Below are positions 29,001 through 35,658 of a DNA stretch of 64,000 bases, one piece after another. This stretch comes from Actinoplanes campanulatus (lineage in GTDB: Bacteria; Actinomycetota; Actinomycetes; Mycobacteriales; Micromonosporaceae). Each line of letters starts with the position of its first letter. The first letter of the stretch is position 1. The notes under the pieces are model-generated. The model had not been told where the DNA came from. It worked only from the letters and a program-made list of their open reading frames with translations, and did no database searches. The stretch is taken from assembly GCF_014647795.1 (NCBI RefSeq), contig NZ_BMPW01000007.1, positions 248,001-312,000 of the forward strand. The letters run 5' to 3'. Made by a program: the position numbers and the translations under genes.

Positions 29001-32000
29001 GTTACGGCTGGGACACCCAGCGGTTCGGTCCGCAGGAGGCGCAATCGGTGTTTCAGCGCCTCCAGTCCGAGCTGGGTGCGCTCGAGCGCGACCTCGATCG
29101 GCTGGTCGAGGCCGACAGCCTCGGCGACGCGCGAACCGTGGACGAGATCCTGCGCAAGCATGGCTTTCCCGATGCCGGAACCGCTGTGCAACGTCTGGCC
29201 GATCAACAGGATGCGGCCGGGCAACTGTTGGAGCGCTATCACAGCAGCACGTTCGGTCGTCCGGGCTTCCCGTCACCGCACGAGGTGAGCCAGGTGGGAC
29301 GGGCCGGCGAGACCGGCAGGGACGCCGGCTGGATCGGTAAGCGGGTCATGATGGGCGCCAGCTGGCACGGAACCAAGGTGCCCGGGGCGCGCCCCGAAGC
29401 ACCGCTGCGGGCCGAGCCGGAGCCTCCCGCCGCCCACCCGGAACGGCCCCCGGCCGACGAGCCCGTCCGGCCCGGCGACACGACGACTGACGACCGGCCA
29501 CTGCACCGGCGGTACGACGACGTTCTCTCCGATGCGGAAAGGCAGGCCCAGCGCGACCGGATCGACCGTGCGCTCAACCCGGACCGGTTCCCGGAACCGG
29601 AGCCCCAGCCGCCCGTACACCACGAGCCCGCCCGTACCAATCTCGATGTTCTCTTCAACGGCAGCGACGTGCCGCTGCACCCGGACGCCGTCGCCCACGT
29701 CGCCGAGCTGATGGGCATCGACCTCACCGGGGTGGACATCCACCTGGTGACCGACATGGCGGAACTCGGGCACATGGACGCCGGCCGGATCAGCGCCATC
29801 ACCCCGCCCGAGATGCGGGGCGCGGAGATCCGTTTCGGCCCGGCGGCCTTCGCCGACGCGGAGACGCTGGCGGCTACGGTCGCTCACGAGCACCAACATG
29901 TTGTTCAACTGCGCGAGGGCCGCGACCCCGGCACGCACACGCTGCGCCAGCTCGAGGACGAGGCGTTCGCGAGCGAGGCGGCCGCGCTCCAGCGGTTCCG
30001 GCAAGGATTCGAAGGGTGGGAAGGTGTCCGAGAAGGCACAGTTCCAGATCGAGGAGGTCGTGGACCTGCCGGGCCGTGGCGGTCTGCTGGTGACGGGCAG
30101 GCTGCTCGCGGGGCAGATCACGCGGGGACAGAGACTGGTGGACGCGGTGACCGGGGCGACGGCGGAGGTCCTCGGGGTGGAGTTCGAGACTCCCCGGACT
30201 CGCGAACTGAACCTCACGACGCTGGTGGTGGAACGCGTGACACCGACGCCGGTGGCCGTCGGCCGGATCCTGGTGACCTGAACCGGCCGATCGGCGGTCG
30301 GCGACCGGACGAGCCACCGTTCGGCTACGACCGCTTCTACCGCGATCCGGACTGGACGCCCGAGGCCCTCGCCTTCGAGGTGCGGCTCGGCGTGCACTAC
30401 TTCAACGACGCGGAGGCGCTCAACGCCGCACGGGACGCGGTCGCCCGACTCCGCGACGCGCTGACCGACCTCGCCACCAGCGGCGTCACCGACCCGGCAG
30501 CCCGGGCGGCGATCACGCGCGACGTCGAGGCAGCCTTCTTCCGCGGTGACGAGAACGCGTACAACAGCGCCGGCCAGGTCGGTCTCGGCGTGCCGCTGGA
30601 CGCGCTGCTGCGCGACGGCAACGTCCGCGAGCTGACCACGGCGTTCTACAACGCCGCGTACTTCAACCGGGACAGCCCGCACACCCTCGCCAGGACGCTG
30701 CTCGACGTGATCGACAACGGCCGTTGGGAGGAGGCGCGCCGGGCCGGCATCGACGTGGACGAGCTGCGCGGCATGGAACGCCAGCTGGACCACAGCCTCA
30801 ACCGCGCCATCATGGGCCGCGTCGAGGAGCGGTTCCCGCCGTCGGAATCACCGCGTTTCAATCGGCATCCGTTCGCCACCGCCAACGTCATCATGCGCTC
30901 GGAACGGCCGTTCCGGGACCTGACCGAGGTGATCAGCAGCCAAGCCGGCCGGCGGCCCCGCGGCGTGGACGAGCAACTGGCGCTCGCCACCACCCTCGGG
31001 CACTACGAACGGATGGGTGCGCCGCTCGGCCGCTTCGAACGAGCCTTCGTCGAGTCGATCGTCGGCCGGCTGGACGCCGACACCAAGCTGCCGTGGCGTG
31101 AGGGGTACGTCTGGCACGACACCGGCGGCAGCACCTGGGCCACCCGGATCGGGCGGGACGGCTACCCCGTACTGGACGGCGTCTCGGCGACCACCACCCG
31201 CATGCTGACCGGCGCGAAGATGCTCGGCATCCACGGGGTGGCCGCCGAACGCTTCCTGCACAGCCTGATCGGCTGGATGCTGCCGGCACGCGACCACTCG
31301 CTGATCGAGTTGCTCCGCGGCGCCGGCATCGCCGGTGTCGAGCCGGTCGCCGTGCATTCGCGCAGTGTGCGACCGACCGCGATCGACCTCTACCGCGGCA
31401 TCCCCGGCATCGACGCGCACACACTGCGTACCCAGATCGCGCCCGACGCCCTGTTCCCGCACGAGGCCCGCTACCTCAACCACGCGCTCGACCCGGACGG
31501 GTTCACCGAGACGCAGCACAAGGTGCCGCAGATCGCCGACCGGCTCTGGCCTCAGCTGGAGACCGGCCGGGTCACCGACGCCGACCTGGCGCACTGGCTG
31601 GAACGCAACGGCGTCGACCCGACCGAGCTCGCTCAGCGCCTGACGAAGCCGCACGTCATGGCGCTGACCGTCTACACCCGGCACAGCCACTACCTGATCA
31701 ACAACGTGATCACGGCCCAGATGCTGACGTTCGGGGCGTCCGAGCCGGCCGTCCGGGCAGTGCACGACCGCAAGATCGGCGAGCTGGTCGACAACTACCT
31801 CGGCAAGCTGTCCGAGGGTGACAAGCCGCTGCCCCTGCCGCTGGCGCTGCGGCCGGTGCTGCACGACGGCCCCGGGCACCTGGACTCCACGTCACCACTG
31901 CGCCCGGCGGCGCAACGCTGGCTCGACGCGGCCAACGACATGCAGGCGGCGAGACAGGACGTGCAGCGTCACCTGGCCGAGGGCGACCGGGCCGCGGCCC

Positions 32001-33154
32001 GCCAGGCGAAGGCCGAGGTCATGCGCGCCGACGCCGAGATACAGGCGGCCCGCGAGCAGATCGGCCGCGAACTCGGCGAGGTGGCACCCCGCCTGTTCGA
32101 GGAGGTCCGCTGGCACGCCGACATGGTCTACGACGCCCTGCGGCAACTGCCGGCCATCGGTACGCCCGAACGCCCGGTGATCGCCTACCGCGGCGACTGG
32201 TCGACACCGGTCTGGTCACCGATCTACGGCAACAAGATGTTCCCGCACGGCATGGCGCTGAGCGTGCTGAGCGTCAGCCGCCTGCCGGAGGTCGCCGTCC
32301 GGTTCATGGCCGAGAACCCGGCCAGCGACAACCGGATCATCGCGGTCTACAAACTCACCGGCGTGAACGCTCGCGACATCTCGGTGTTCTCCTCCTTCCC
32401 CCGCGACCAGGAGGCGGTGCTGCCGCCCGGCTCGCACACCCGCCAGGTGCACGATCCGGTCCTGGAGCAGCAGACCCGTGACCAGCTGCCGCCGGAATGG
32501 CGCGACCGGACCCGGATCATCGTGCTGGAGGAGCAGGGCGGCCCGCCCAAGGACCAGGCTGCGAGCGACTTCCGGCCGGACTTTCCCCGGGGCTCCGACT
32601 TCATCGACGACGGCCAGGGGTTCTCGGATCGAGCCGCCGAGGCTTACGTGCGCATCCGCAACAGCCCGCAGGACACTCCTCTCGCCGCCGCGAACACCGG
32701 CATCGATCGCGCGGTCGTCGAAGTCGTGCGCCAGAACCTGTTCGTGCAGCAGCACGACATCGCCCTTGGTCCCAACCACGTGGAGCGCGGGTACTTCACG
32801 CCGGACGAGCTCATCGCCGACCTCTGGGACAGCGCCGTCAACGGCACCCTGACCGCGGACGAGATGGCCGCCTTCCGGAACCTCGCGGCCCACGAGTACG
32901 TGGAGAACAAGCTGATGGAGGCCGGACTGCCCTACCGGTCGGCACATCCGGACGCGTTCGACGCCGACGGTGACCGCATCCTGCATCGCGACCACCCCGG
33001 GGCTCACGAACTGGCGCCGAACCAGTGGCGGCCGGAGGCGCCCTTCGCGCACTGGCGGAAATTCGGCTTGGACGGCTCCGGCCTTCGGATGGCCGACGAC
33101 CTCTCGAACCTGGATCAGATCGTCCAAGCGGCTCTGCGAGGATGGGGACGATGA
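23099..33154 (+). CDS. Giant CpnT-like polymorphic toxin frame with stacked toxin modules
   Basis: 3351 codons without a stop. Residues 1-130 are a WXG100-like head (W78-S-G), followed by hydrophobic/amphipathic helices (about 124-420), then a Pro/Gly/Asp-rich linker (about 530-790). Stacked modules follow: a zincin-like domain with HELDH (H873-H877), an HELAE domain (H1116), a second region with HEITE (H1635), a GNAT-like domain (about 1835-1970), an HEHQH metallopeptidase-like domain (H2263), an R-S-E ADP-ribosyltransferase (R3031 in YRG, LSVSR strand, D3103-Q-E3105) and a final HEYVE domain (H3265). Around residues 1167-1243 and 2309-2394 the frame turns into Gly/Arg/Asp-rich sequence where small genes lie in another frame. 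It may therefore be one protein or several modules. The stop overlaps the next start (ATGA). Confidence 0.75.
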   Translation: MSHEEHEVMTSILDWFGQIEEWIPGAGSWAADLLIGPIPLAYANNAYDLADQWGRLADALNEAYQEVMQAANPILENWSGDGAAQVFTQEWFAYLEGLRQTAESAAQMQRGAQNFGLEVELMKFMAALNLIMLAVSIYMLIAAAIPTAGAALGAAPGLFAACRIALAKAATTTVSKIAALELRVVMRSLATLFTKLPGAIATRVSPAVIRAAAPRVIAAAGPRITSAMTRDAIARGARTIVARGISKAVANRLAAQSLRGLAAQQVGGVLRRQAMREAQRQLSKEIRRQLVQNWARRGVQQAATTTVGRIAATRAAEVTLGKEFAKYVGVRVAFGAGFMGGGNLLGQFGQGLSGNRTEGLDWGQIRTHTIQGAAYGAGMFGGVVGHGVGGGLAGGGLTYGQELVDYLKSDGKNEIDWGAVRHSAAEGAMAGVVFGGQTVLENANPGMPHTRMGSVRIGADVQFLPGDNGGFNLASTRANGREGLLLTSDGYVAFERRGEVSVPDEIAGRSDVVAAMNQHFPSGAVDAPAPRGEGGGGAGARSGDNTTGVRQGGGDRDTGGRPQDPAPRTEERVRVPADPDGAGAGRGAEPPAGSDRPAADRSGADGGHPPDSGTPARPAAPDRGPVAENGPATDRGPGADRTPVTDRAPDGDRTPAADRGPVAEPRTTADTTTSTGDRTGSATDRGAPEHTVPERRADDAPPPGRPADGPARTDTTPTGPRGDGPVHDADAPTPRDPATPRADQDTGAPREGDDAVRGRGDGDPPAGPPRDPDEAGPPADRTGEEPPLRSAGAEVGEMPTPESIRQGTVRMELHPDFPDVTRFLTDNGFRLVEDPAGPRVVIRHVYSADGKTFLHEEREVRHLDGMRWLDLEHELDHVRQMLDRFGGELGTEAYRERANGTRVELKGAQRILSAKYDTIVEYHVRLQEAIRLLERGVDPALAREHLAGVDERRALMNQKVHQRDSAAQNWRREHFSDIPSLENRLRELRTDFENGPADRSGEPGDAMTGASIRPRDEFAAYDWAERAYDRFRADDADVAEIAGNLGDVPRSEGRTGYTPAEIHQIKQHLMVEPHRITDYDGTVEIRRFDASPDIAEAWIRLREGRHLPEDLVLLNHELAESNYMRRNPEADYREAHDAANQQHNWQDIVPARTGEDLDNRWGGRHSDGAAGRLPENPRGRETGGISVRSPDDGPGAGDREGFAGGEPGGRDGGPGVRGGAHEDPSAAARTGELAGGRDVRGVDPYRLVSVDGPVPDHPVAAPHEVAAVLEAELGALVAGREAGAPDQPHRADWDAESRTLRVRYGDGLEIDVVVQVNESVPPGRSVVVRPALEPLDGGGWRQTQPAGVVLSPHVPGDPAARAPHVTDALDAAFRAVHDELGPQLRPADDGVPPRGDGPDGPSRPGDDTPPPRADGPEALRGLEETTSPDVPVRDADGVGVHRADPSEPPAPPPLTPDSVRQTLTGRGGPEQLGRWAGEHLADHDRNGTPRPKSAEEIAATVDRLGDEALDRVTPVETARPEGVRHTASAIEGTDFVPDGRPWQQPDVTVGDLRQAAHNALAGDFTDGRVAYVVPDGPTVRVEMTDGAVRHFRPEVGQGMRALAETTVRSGTPDDPHIVRVNNRVAADQLSRVWVHEITETLALQHASENRAQPHGVVRRALSAIGRVFGGGEQPRPETSVPRVDAHTAARLNERLHLQRLHDWAHGRPEEQQRLRQEIDGLDRDLETLGHRVPRQLFDWGATAPARTGLDPVIGGRQHTAPDPAYRVPDWYRNDGPETPAMPRFDDAGPETGRPHDDDGAPHDPAPRDEVPPEPVPHDPGGDGPRGPGEPRTPLRELFPRTEEQAAHWGPVAERAFARELSGRDYAGFDVRVDSVHAQPGHMVARMSVMHPDRPDPVGRITREFVIDRDTGHLEAFHVTLALDHGIQGSGFARAFNDHLEGWYAESGVSRVGLHAASSIGGYAWARAGYGWDTQRFGPQEAQSVFQRLQSELGALERDLDRLVEADSLGDARTVDEILRKHGFPDAGTAVQRLADQQDAAGQLLERYHSSTFGRPGFPSPHEVSQVGRAGETGRDAGWIGKRVMMGASWHGTKVPGARPEAPLRAEPEPPAAHPERPPADEPVRPGDTTTDDRPLHRRYDDVLSDAERQAQRDRIDRALNPDRFPEPEPQPPVHHEPARTNLDVLFNGSDVPLHPDAVAHVAELMGIDLTGVDIHLVTDMAELGHMDAGRISAITPPEMRGAEIRFGPAAFADAETLAATVAHEHQHVVQLREGRDPGTHTLRQLEDEAFASEAAALQRFRQGFEGWEGVREGTVPDRGGRGPAGPWRSAGDGQAARGADHAGTETGGRGDRGDGGGPRGGVRDSPDSRTEPHDAGGGTRDTDAGGRRPDPGDLNRPIGGRRPDEPPFGYDRFYRDPDWTPEALAFEVRLGVHYFNDAEALNAARDAVARLRDALTDLATSGVTDPAARAAITRDVEAAFFRGDENAYNSAGQVGLGVPLDALLRDGNVRELTTAFYNAAYFNRDSPHTLARTLLDVIDNGRWEEARRAGIDVDELRGMERQLDHSLNRAIMGRVEERFPPSESPRFNRHPFATANVIMRSERPFRDLTEVISSQAGRRPRGVDEQLALATTLGHYERMGAPLGRFERAFVESIVGRLDADTKLPWREGYVWHDTGGSTWATRIGRDGYPVLDGVSATTTRMLTGAKMLGIHGVAAERFLHSLIGWMLPARDHSLIELLRGAGIAGVEPVAVHSRSVRPTAIDLYRGIPGIDAHTLRTQIAPDALFPHEARYLNHALDPDGFTETQHKVPQIADRLWPQLETGRVTDADLAHWLERNGVDPTELAQRLTKPHVMALTVYTRHSHYLINNVITAQMLTFGASEPAVRAVHDRKIGELVDNYLGKLSEGDKPLPLPLALRPVLHDGPGHLDSTSPLRPAAQRWLDAANDMQAARQDVQRHLAEGDRAAARQAKAEVMRADAEIQAAREQIGRELGEVAPRLFEEVRWHADMVYDALRQLPAIGTPERPVIAYRGDWSTPVWSPIYGNKMFPHGMALSVLSVSRLPEVAVRFMAENPASDNRIIAVYKLTGVNARDISVFSSFPRDQEAVLPPGSHTRQVHDPVLEQQTRDQLPPEWRDRTRIIVLEEQGGPPKDQAASDFRPDFPRGSDFIDDGQGFSDRAAEAYVRIRNSPQDTPLAAANTGIDRAVVEVVRQNLFVQQHDIALGPNHVERGYFTPDELIADLWDSAVNGTLTADEMAAFRNLAAHEYVENKLMEAGLPYRSAHPDAFDADGDRILHRDHPGAHELAPNQWRPEAPFAHWRKFGLDGSGLRMADDLSNLDQIVQAALRGWGR
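26598..26825 (+). CDS. Nested small gene, probable immunity protein A
   Basis: 75 residues in the +1 phase relative to the giant toxin frame, with GGGGAGGGC 10 bp before ATG 26598. The product reads as a normal folded protein (MALLVDFRKTRED, YQFGHPTMDRALVIEK, then GTVDRAYAAVLTKILRLRRERESWPAGGTYAA). I recall similar proteins of about 70 residues as free-standing genes in actinomycetes. The toxin frame across the same bases is low-complexity. It lies directly after the HELAE toxin module, the usual place for an immunity gene. The immunity role is inferred from position. Confidence 0.62.
   Translation: MALLVDFRKTREDERQVEYQFGHPTMDRALVIEKVSLAGSPVDGTVDRAYAAVLTKILRLRRERESWPAGGTYAA
30024..30281 (+). 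CDS. Nested small gene, EF-Tu domain-2-like, probable immunity protein B
   Basis: 85 residues from GTG 30024 (GGGTGGGAAG upstream), again in the +1 phase inside the toxin frame. The product is a beta-barrel resembling translation-factor domain 2 (FQIEEVVDLPGRGGLLVTG, then QITRGQRLVDAVTG, VLGVEFETPRT, PVAVGRIL). It follows the HEHQH module and precedes the ADP-ribosyltransferase module. Stand-alone proteins of this fold are plausible immunity or decoy proteins. That role is inferred, while the coding call rests on normal protein composition and the site upstream. Confidence 0.62.
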   Translation: MSEKAQFQIEEVVDLPGRGGLLVTGRLLAGQITRGQRLVDAVTGATAEVLGVEFETPRTRELNLTTLVVERVTPTPVAVGRILVT

Positions 33155-33735
33155 CACCCGAAGAATCCGTACGCGCCATGGCGGACCGCCTGGGCGCTAT
33201 CGACTGGGAACGGCATGGGCACCGGTGCTGGTCGAAGTCGGTCCTGCTCAAGGAGTACTTCCGTCGCGCCGCGCAATGGGCGGCCGCCTACCGATGTGAC
33301 TCGCCCGTTCCCTTCTTCGACATAGCGCTCTGCGTCGATTCCCGTGTCCGCATCGACCAGCACGTACTCGACGGTGTGATCGAGAAGATCGCCGCCGGCC
33401 GAGGCGGCCTGAATGTCAAGCAGGTGACGCCGTTCATCCTCCGCTGGGCCGCCTTGCGGGCCACGCCGGGAATCGACCTGCCCACTCATCTGGAAGACCC
33501 GTTCGAGCCGCTGATCCTGCTCTTCGAACGCGACGGCGGATTCCACACCGAGAACGGCGAGGTCGACCTCGAGTACCGGTCCGTACCGATGCGTGGCTGG
33601 CGCAAACGAGCCGACAGTCCGCCGATGCCCAGCTTCGCCCCCGACGCTCTCGATGAGATCGACCGTGCTGGATCGCTTGCCCAGTTCGGCTACATCATGG
33701 GGCCGGACGGTGAGCCGGTCGGTGCGACCTCTTGA
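33151..33735 (+). CDS. Probable immunity protein for the C-terminal toxin module
   Basis: 194 residues. ATG 33151 overlaps the toxin stop (ATGA), the tight coupling typical of toxin-immunity pairs. Soluble, no signal peptide, with cysteines at WSKSV-flanking CW and IALCVD. No domain is recognised. It directly follows the HEYVE domain, so that module is its likely target. Confidence 0.7.
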   Translation: MTPEESVRAMADRLGAIDWERHGHRCWSKSVLLKEYFRRAAQWAAAYRCDSPVPFFDIALCVDSRVRIDQHVLDGVIEKIAAGRGGLNVKQVTPFILRWAALRATPGIDLPTHLEDPFEPLILLFERDGGFHTENGEVDLEYRSVPMRGWRKRADSPPMPSFAPDALDEIDRAGSLAQFGYIMGPDGEPVGATS

Positions 33736-33794
33736 CGGAGCCGGTGGGCGGGCTGAGCAACGCCGAGCCATCGGCGTGGATGAGGGGCGTTGAC

Positions 33795-34559
33795 ATGGCT
33801 GACGTGCGGCCTGAGCTGGGTGAGCAAGGCTGGCGGTTCTTCAGCGGCCTGCACCGGCTGCTGCTGCACCTGGCCGGCCGGGTGCCGGACGAGTGGCTGA
33901 ACCACGTCCGGGCGATGCTCGCGGCAGGGGACCTGGCGCAGATCCCGGACACCGTCTCCGGGGCGGTGGCCGATCTCGGTGTGCCGCTGACCACCGGCCA
34001 GGTGGCGCTCCTGCGGGAGACGGTGGGGACGTTCTTCGGCGGGCGGGAGCCGATGCGCATCGAGCAGGTGCGGATCTCGGACGAGATCCCGGCGCCCTCG
34101 CACCGGTTCTTCCCGGTGCCGGCCGACGTGCTGGCGACCGACGCGGCTCGGATCCCGCCGCGGCTCGACCTCAGCGGCCGCCCTGGTGACGACCTGTGGG
34201 ACCTGCCGCCCGCCCTGGCCGCCCTGGACGACCTGGCCGACCGGCTCACCGACCTCGAGGACAGCTCACCGGTGAGCGTGCTGCGCGGCAACGAGGACGT
34301 GCTGTCCATCGCCAGGGCCTGGCGATGCCCGCCCGAAGCGGGCGTGCGGGTGGTTCTGGTCGAGGTCGCCGCCGGCGCGGCGGCGTGGGACATCATGCGT
34401 ACGGTCCAGCAGGCGCTGCAACGACACGGCGACTCCGGCGCTCAGGTGGAGGTGTTCTGGACCGGCGAGGATCTGTCGCCGTACCACCGGGCGGCCCTCG
34501 CCGGCTCGGCCCTGTTCCGGCGGCCTTCCCACGCCGGCGGAGGAACCGGTGGACGCTGA
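33795..34559 (+). CDS. Hypothetical protein downstream of the toxin
   Basis: About 254 residues from ATG 33795 (GAGGGGCG upstream). An earlier TTG at 33732 overlaps the preceding stop and adds 21 unremarkable residues. The protein is helical in the N-terminal half (RFFSGLHRLLLHLAGRVPDEWL) and mixed alpha/beta at the C-terminus (VRVVLVEVAAGAAAWDIM). No family is recognised. Its place in the toxin operon suggests an accessory or immunity role. Confidence 0.62.
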   Translation: MADVRPELGEQGWRFFSGLHRLLLHLAGRVPDEWLNHVRAMLAAGDLAQIPDTVSGAVADLGVPLTTGQVALLRETVGTFFGGREPMRIEQVRISDEIPAPSHRFFPVPADVLATDAARIPPRLDLSGRPGDDLWDLPPALAALDDLADRLTDLEDSSPVSVLRGNEDVLSIARAWRCPPEAGVRVVLVEVAAGAAAWDIMRTVQQALQRHGDSGAQVEVFWTGEDLSPYHRAALAGSALFRRPSHAGGGTGGR

Positions 34560-34605
34560 ATCGACCTACCTCGGGCAACTCTGTCCCGCGGCGTGGTGAG
34601 GCGGG

Positions 34606-34611
34606 TAGATT
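34606..34611 (+). promoter_or_regulatory. Candidate -10 element (TAGATT) before the 34.6-kb gene
   Basis: TAGATT sits in GCGGGTAGATT, 9 bp before ATG 34621. The same GCGGGTAGATT block occurs at 35520-35530, again 9 bp before an ATG. This is consistent with promoters giving near-leaderless transcripts. Confidence 0.4.
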
Positions 34612-34620
34612 CCCATGGCT

Positions 34621-35505
34621 ATGGACGCATCCAACGACGTCGACACCACCTACTTCGGTCGGTTGCGCCCGGGCGACAAGCTCTCCAAGCCGTCATGGCT
34701 GATGCGCCGGGTGAGTTCGCCGGCGGGGACGGTGGATGAGCTTCTCGGCCTCGACGGTTTGTGGCGGCCGTCGGACATGCTGGCACGCACCGAGCGCGGT
34801 GAACTGCCGGGGACGCTGAGGCCGGTGGGCGCCCTCCTGCCGGGTGCGCTGCAGGCCACCGCACAGAAGCGTTACCGCGAGGTGTGCCGGGCGTTGGAGC
34901 GGCAACGCGCCGGTGCGTTTCCTCTGCGGCTGGCGATGCCGGGCCGGGCCCAGAACTATGACGACCTGGATGCGGAGGCCCGGGCCGAGGTGATCGGGTT
35001 CCTCACCGGGGCGCCGCTGGTGACGACGGGACCGGCCGGCACCTACCGCACCGACGGGATGTGGGTGTGGCCGGAATCGATCGAGGACGACGTACGAGCG
35101 ACGGGCGCACCGCCCGAGGACCTGTTCTACTACCACATCAGGGCGCGGCGGTTCTTCTTCCCGGAGCCGGTGAACCCGGATGTGCTGGAGCGCGCCCGGC
35201 GGCTGCTGGAGATCGCAGCGGCTTCCGGAGGCACGGAGCGGGTCGAGGAGACCGGTGTGCCGGGTCAGCCGGGGCCACTCACCGAGGAGGAGCGTCAGCG
35301 CGCACTCGGCGCCTGGCACGCGGAATGGGAGCGCAAGCACTCCGCCACGACCCCGTTCCGCCCGGATCGGCATCCTGACGAGCCGGACTACAACGTGCAC
35401 CACGTCGACGCCGAGGCGTCGCCGGAGGCGGACTGGGAGTACACCAGGCGCGCCCGGGAGATCATGGGTCTCGATCCCGAGACCGGGGCGCGCACCGACA
35501 TCTGA
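34621..35505 (+). CDS. Hypothetical protein in the toxin/immunity region
   Basis: About 294 residues from ATG 34621; ATG 34615 (two residues longer) is also possible. I prefer 34621 because the partial copy downstream starts at the equivalent place. It is soluble with no signal peptide and rich in Arg, Glu and Pro. A long charged helix (LTEEERQRALGAWHAEWERK) lies near residues 220-240 and a His/Asp-rich C-terminus (YNVHHVDAEA) follows. Family not recognised. The short degraded gene at 35540 begins with a related N-terminus (DTTYFGRLRPG versus ETSYSARLRSG). Confidence 0.65.
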   Translation: MDASNDVDTTYFGRLRPGDKLSKPSWLMRRVSSPAGTVDELLGLDGLWRPSDMLARTERGELPGTLRPVGALLPGALQATAQKRYREVCRALERQRAGAFPLRLAMPGRAQNYDDLDAEARAEVIGFLTGAPLVTTGPAGTYRTDGMWVWPESIEDDVRATGAPPEDLFYYHIRARRFFFPEPVNPDVLERARRLLEIAAASGGTERVEETGVPGQPGPLTEEERQRALGAWHAEWERKHSATTPFRPDRHPDEPDYNVHHVDAEASPEADWEYTRRAREIMGLDPETGARTDI

Positions 35506-35539
35506 CCGGCCGGCGTCAAGCGGGTAGATTGCGTTGGCC

Positions 35540-35658
35540 ATGAGCGAATCGGGCGCTGCCGAGACGTCGTACTCCGCTCGCCTGCGGTCCGGCTCGACGA
35601 CGGCGGAGACGCCTACCTGTCCGATCATTACGGTGCGGAGACGGAGCCGAAGTGGTGA
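35540..35658 (+). pseudogene. Short frameshifted remnant related to the preceding gene
   Basis: ATG 35540 opens MSESGAAETSYSARLRSG, which matches the start of the gene at 34621. The phase then fails. A second phase, one base off, gives an ordinary tail (RLDDGGDAYLSDHYG, then AETEPKW) ending at TGA 35658, which overlaps the next GTG start as GTGA. Joined by a one-base shift near 35590, the two parts would make a peptide of about 39 residues, so this looks like a truncated and shifted duplicate. Confidence 0.35.

Noticed and set aside
26987-29242. Minus-strand open frame of about 750 codons inside the toxin region
   Set aside because: Arg/Val/Gly-rich product without motifs, opposite a toxin module with normal protein character.
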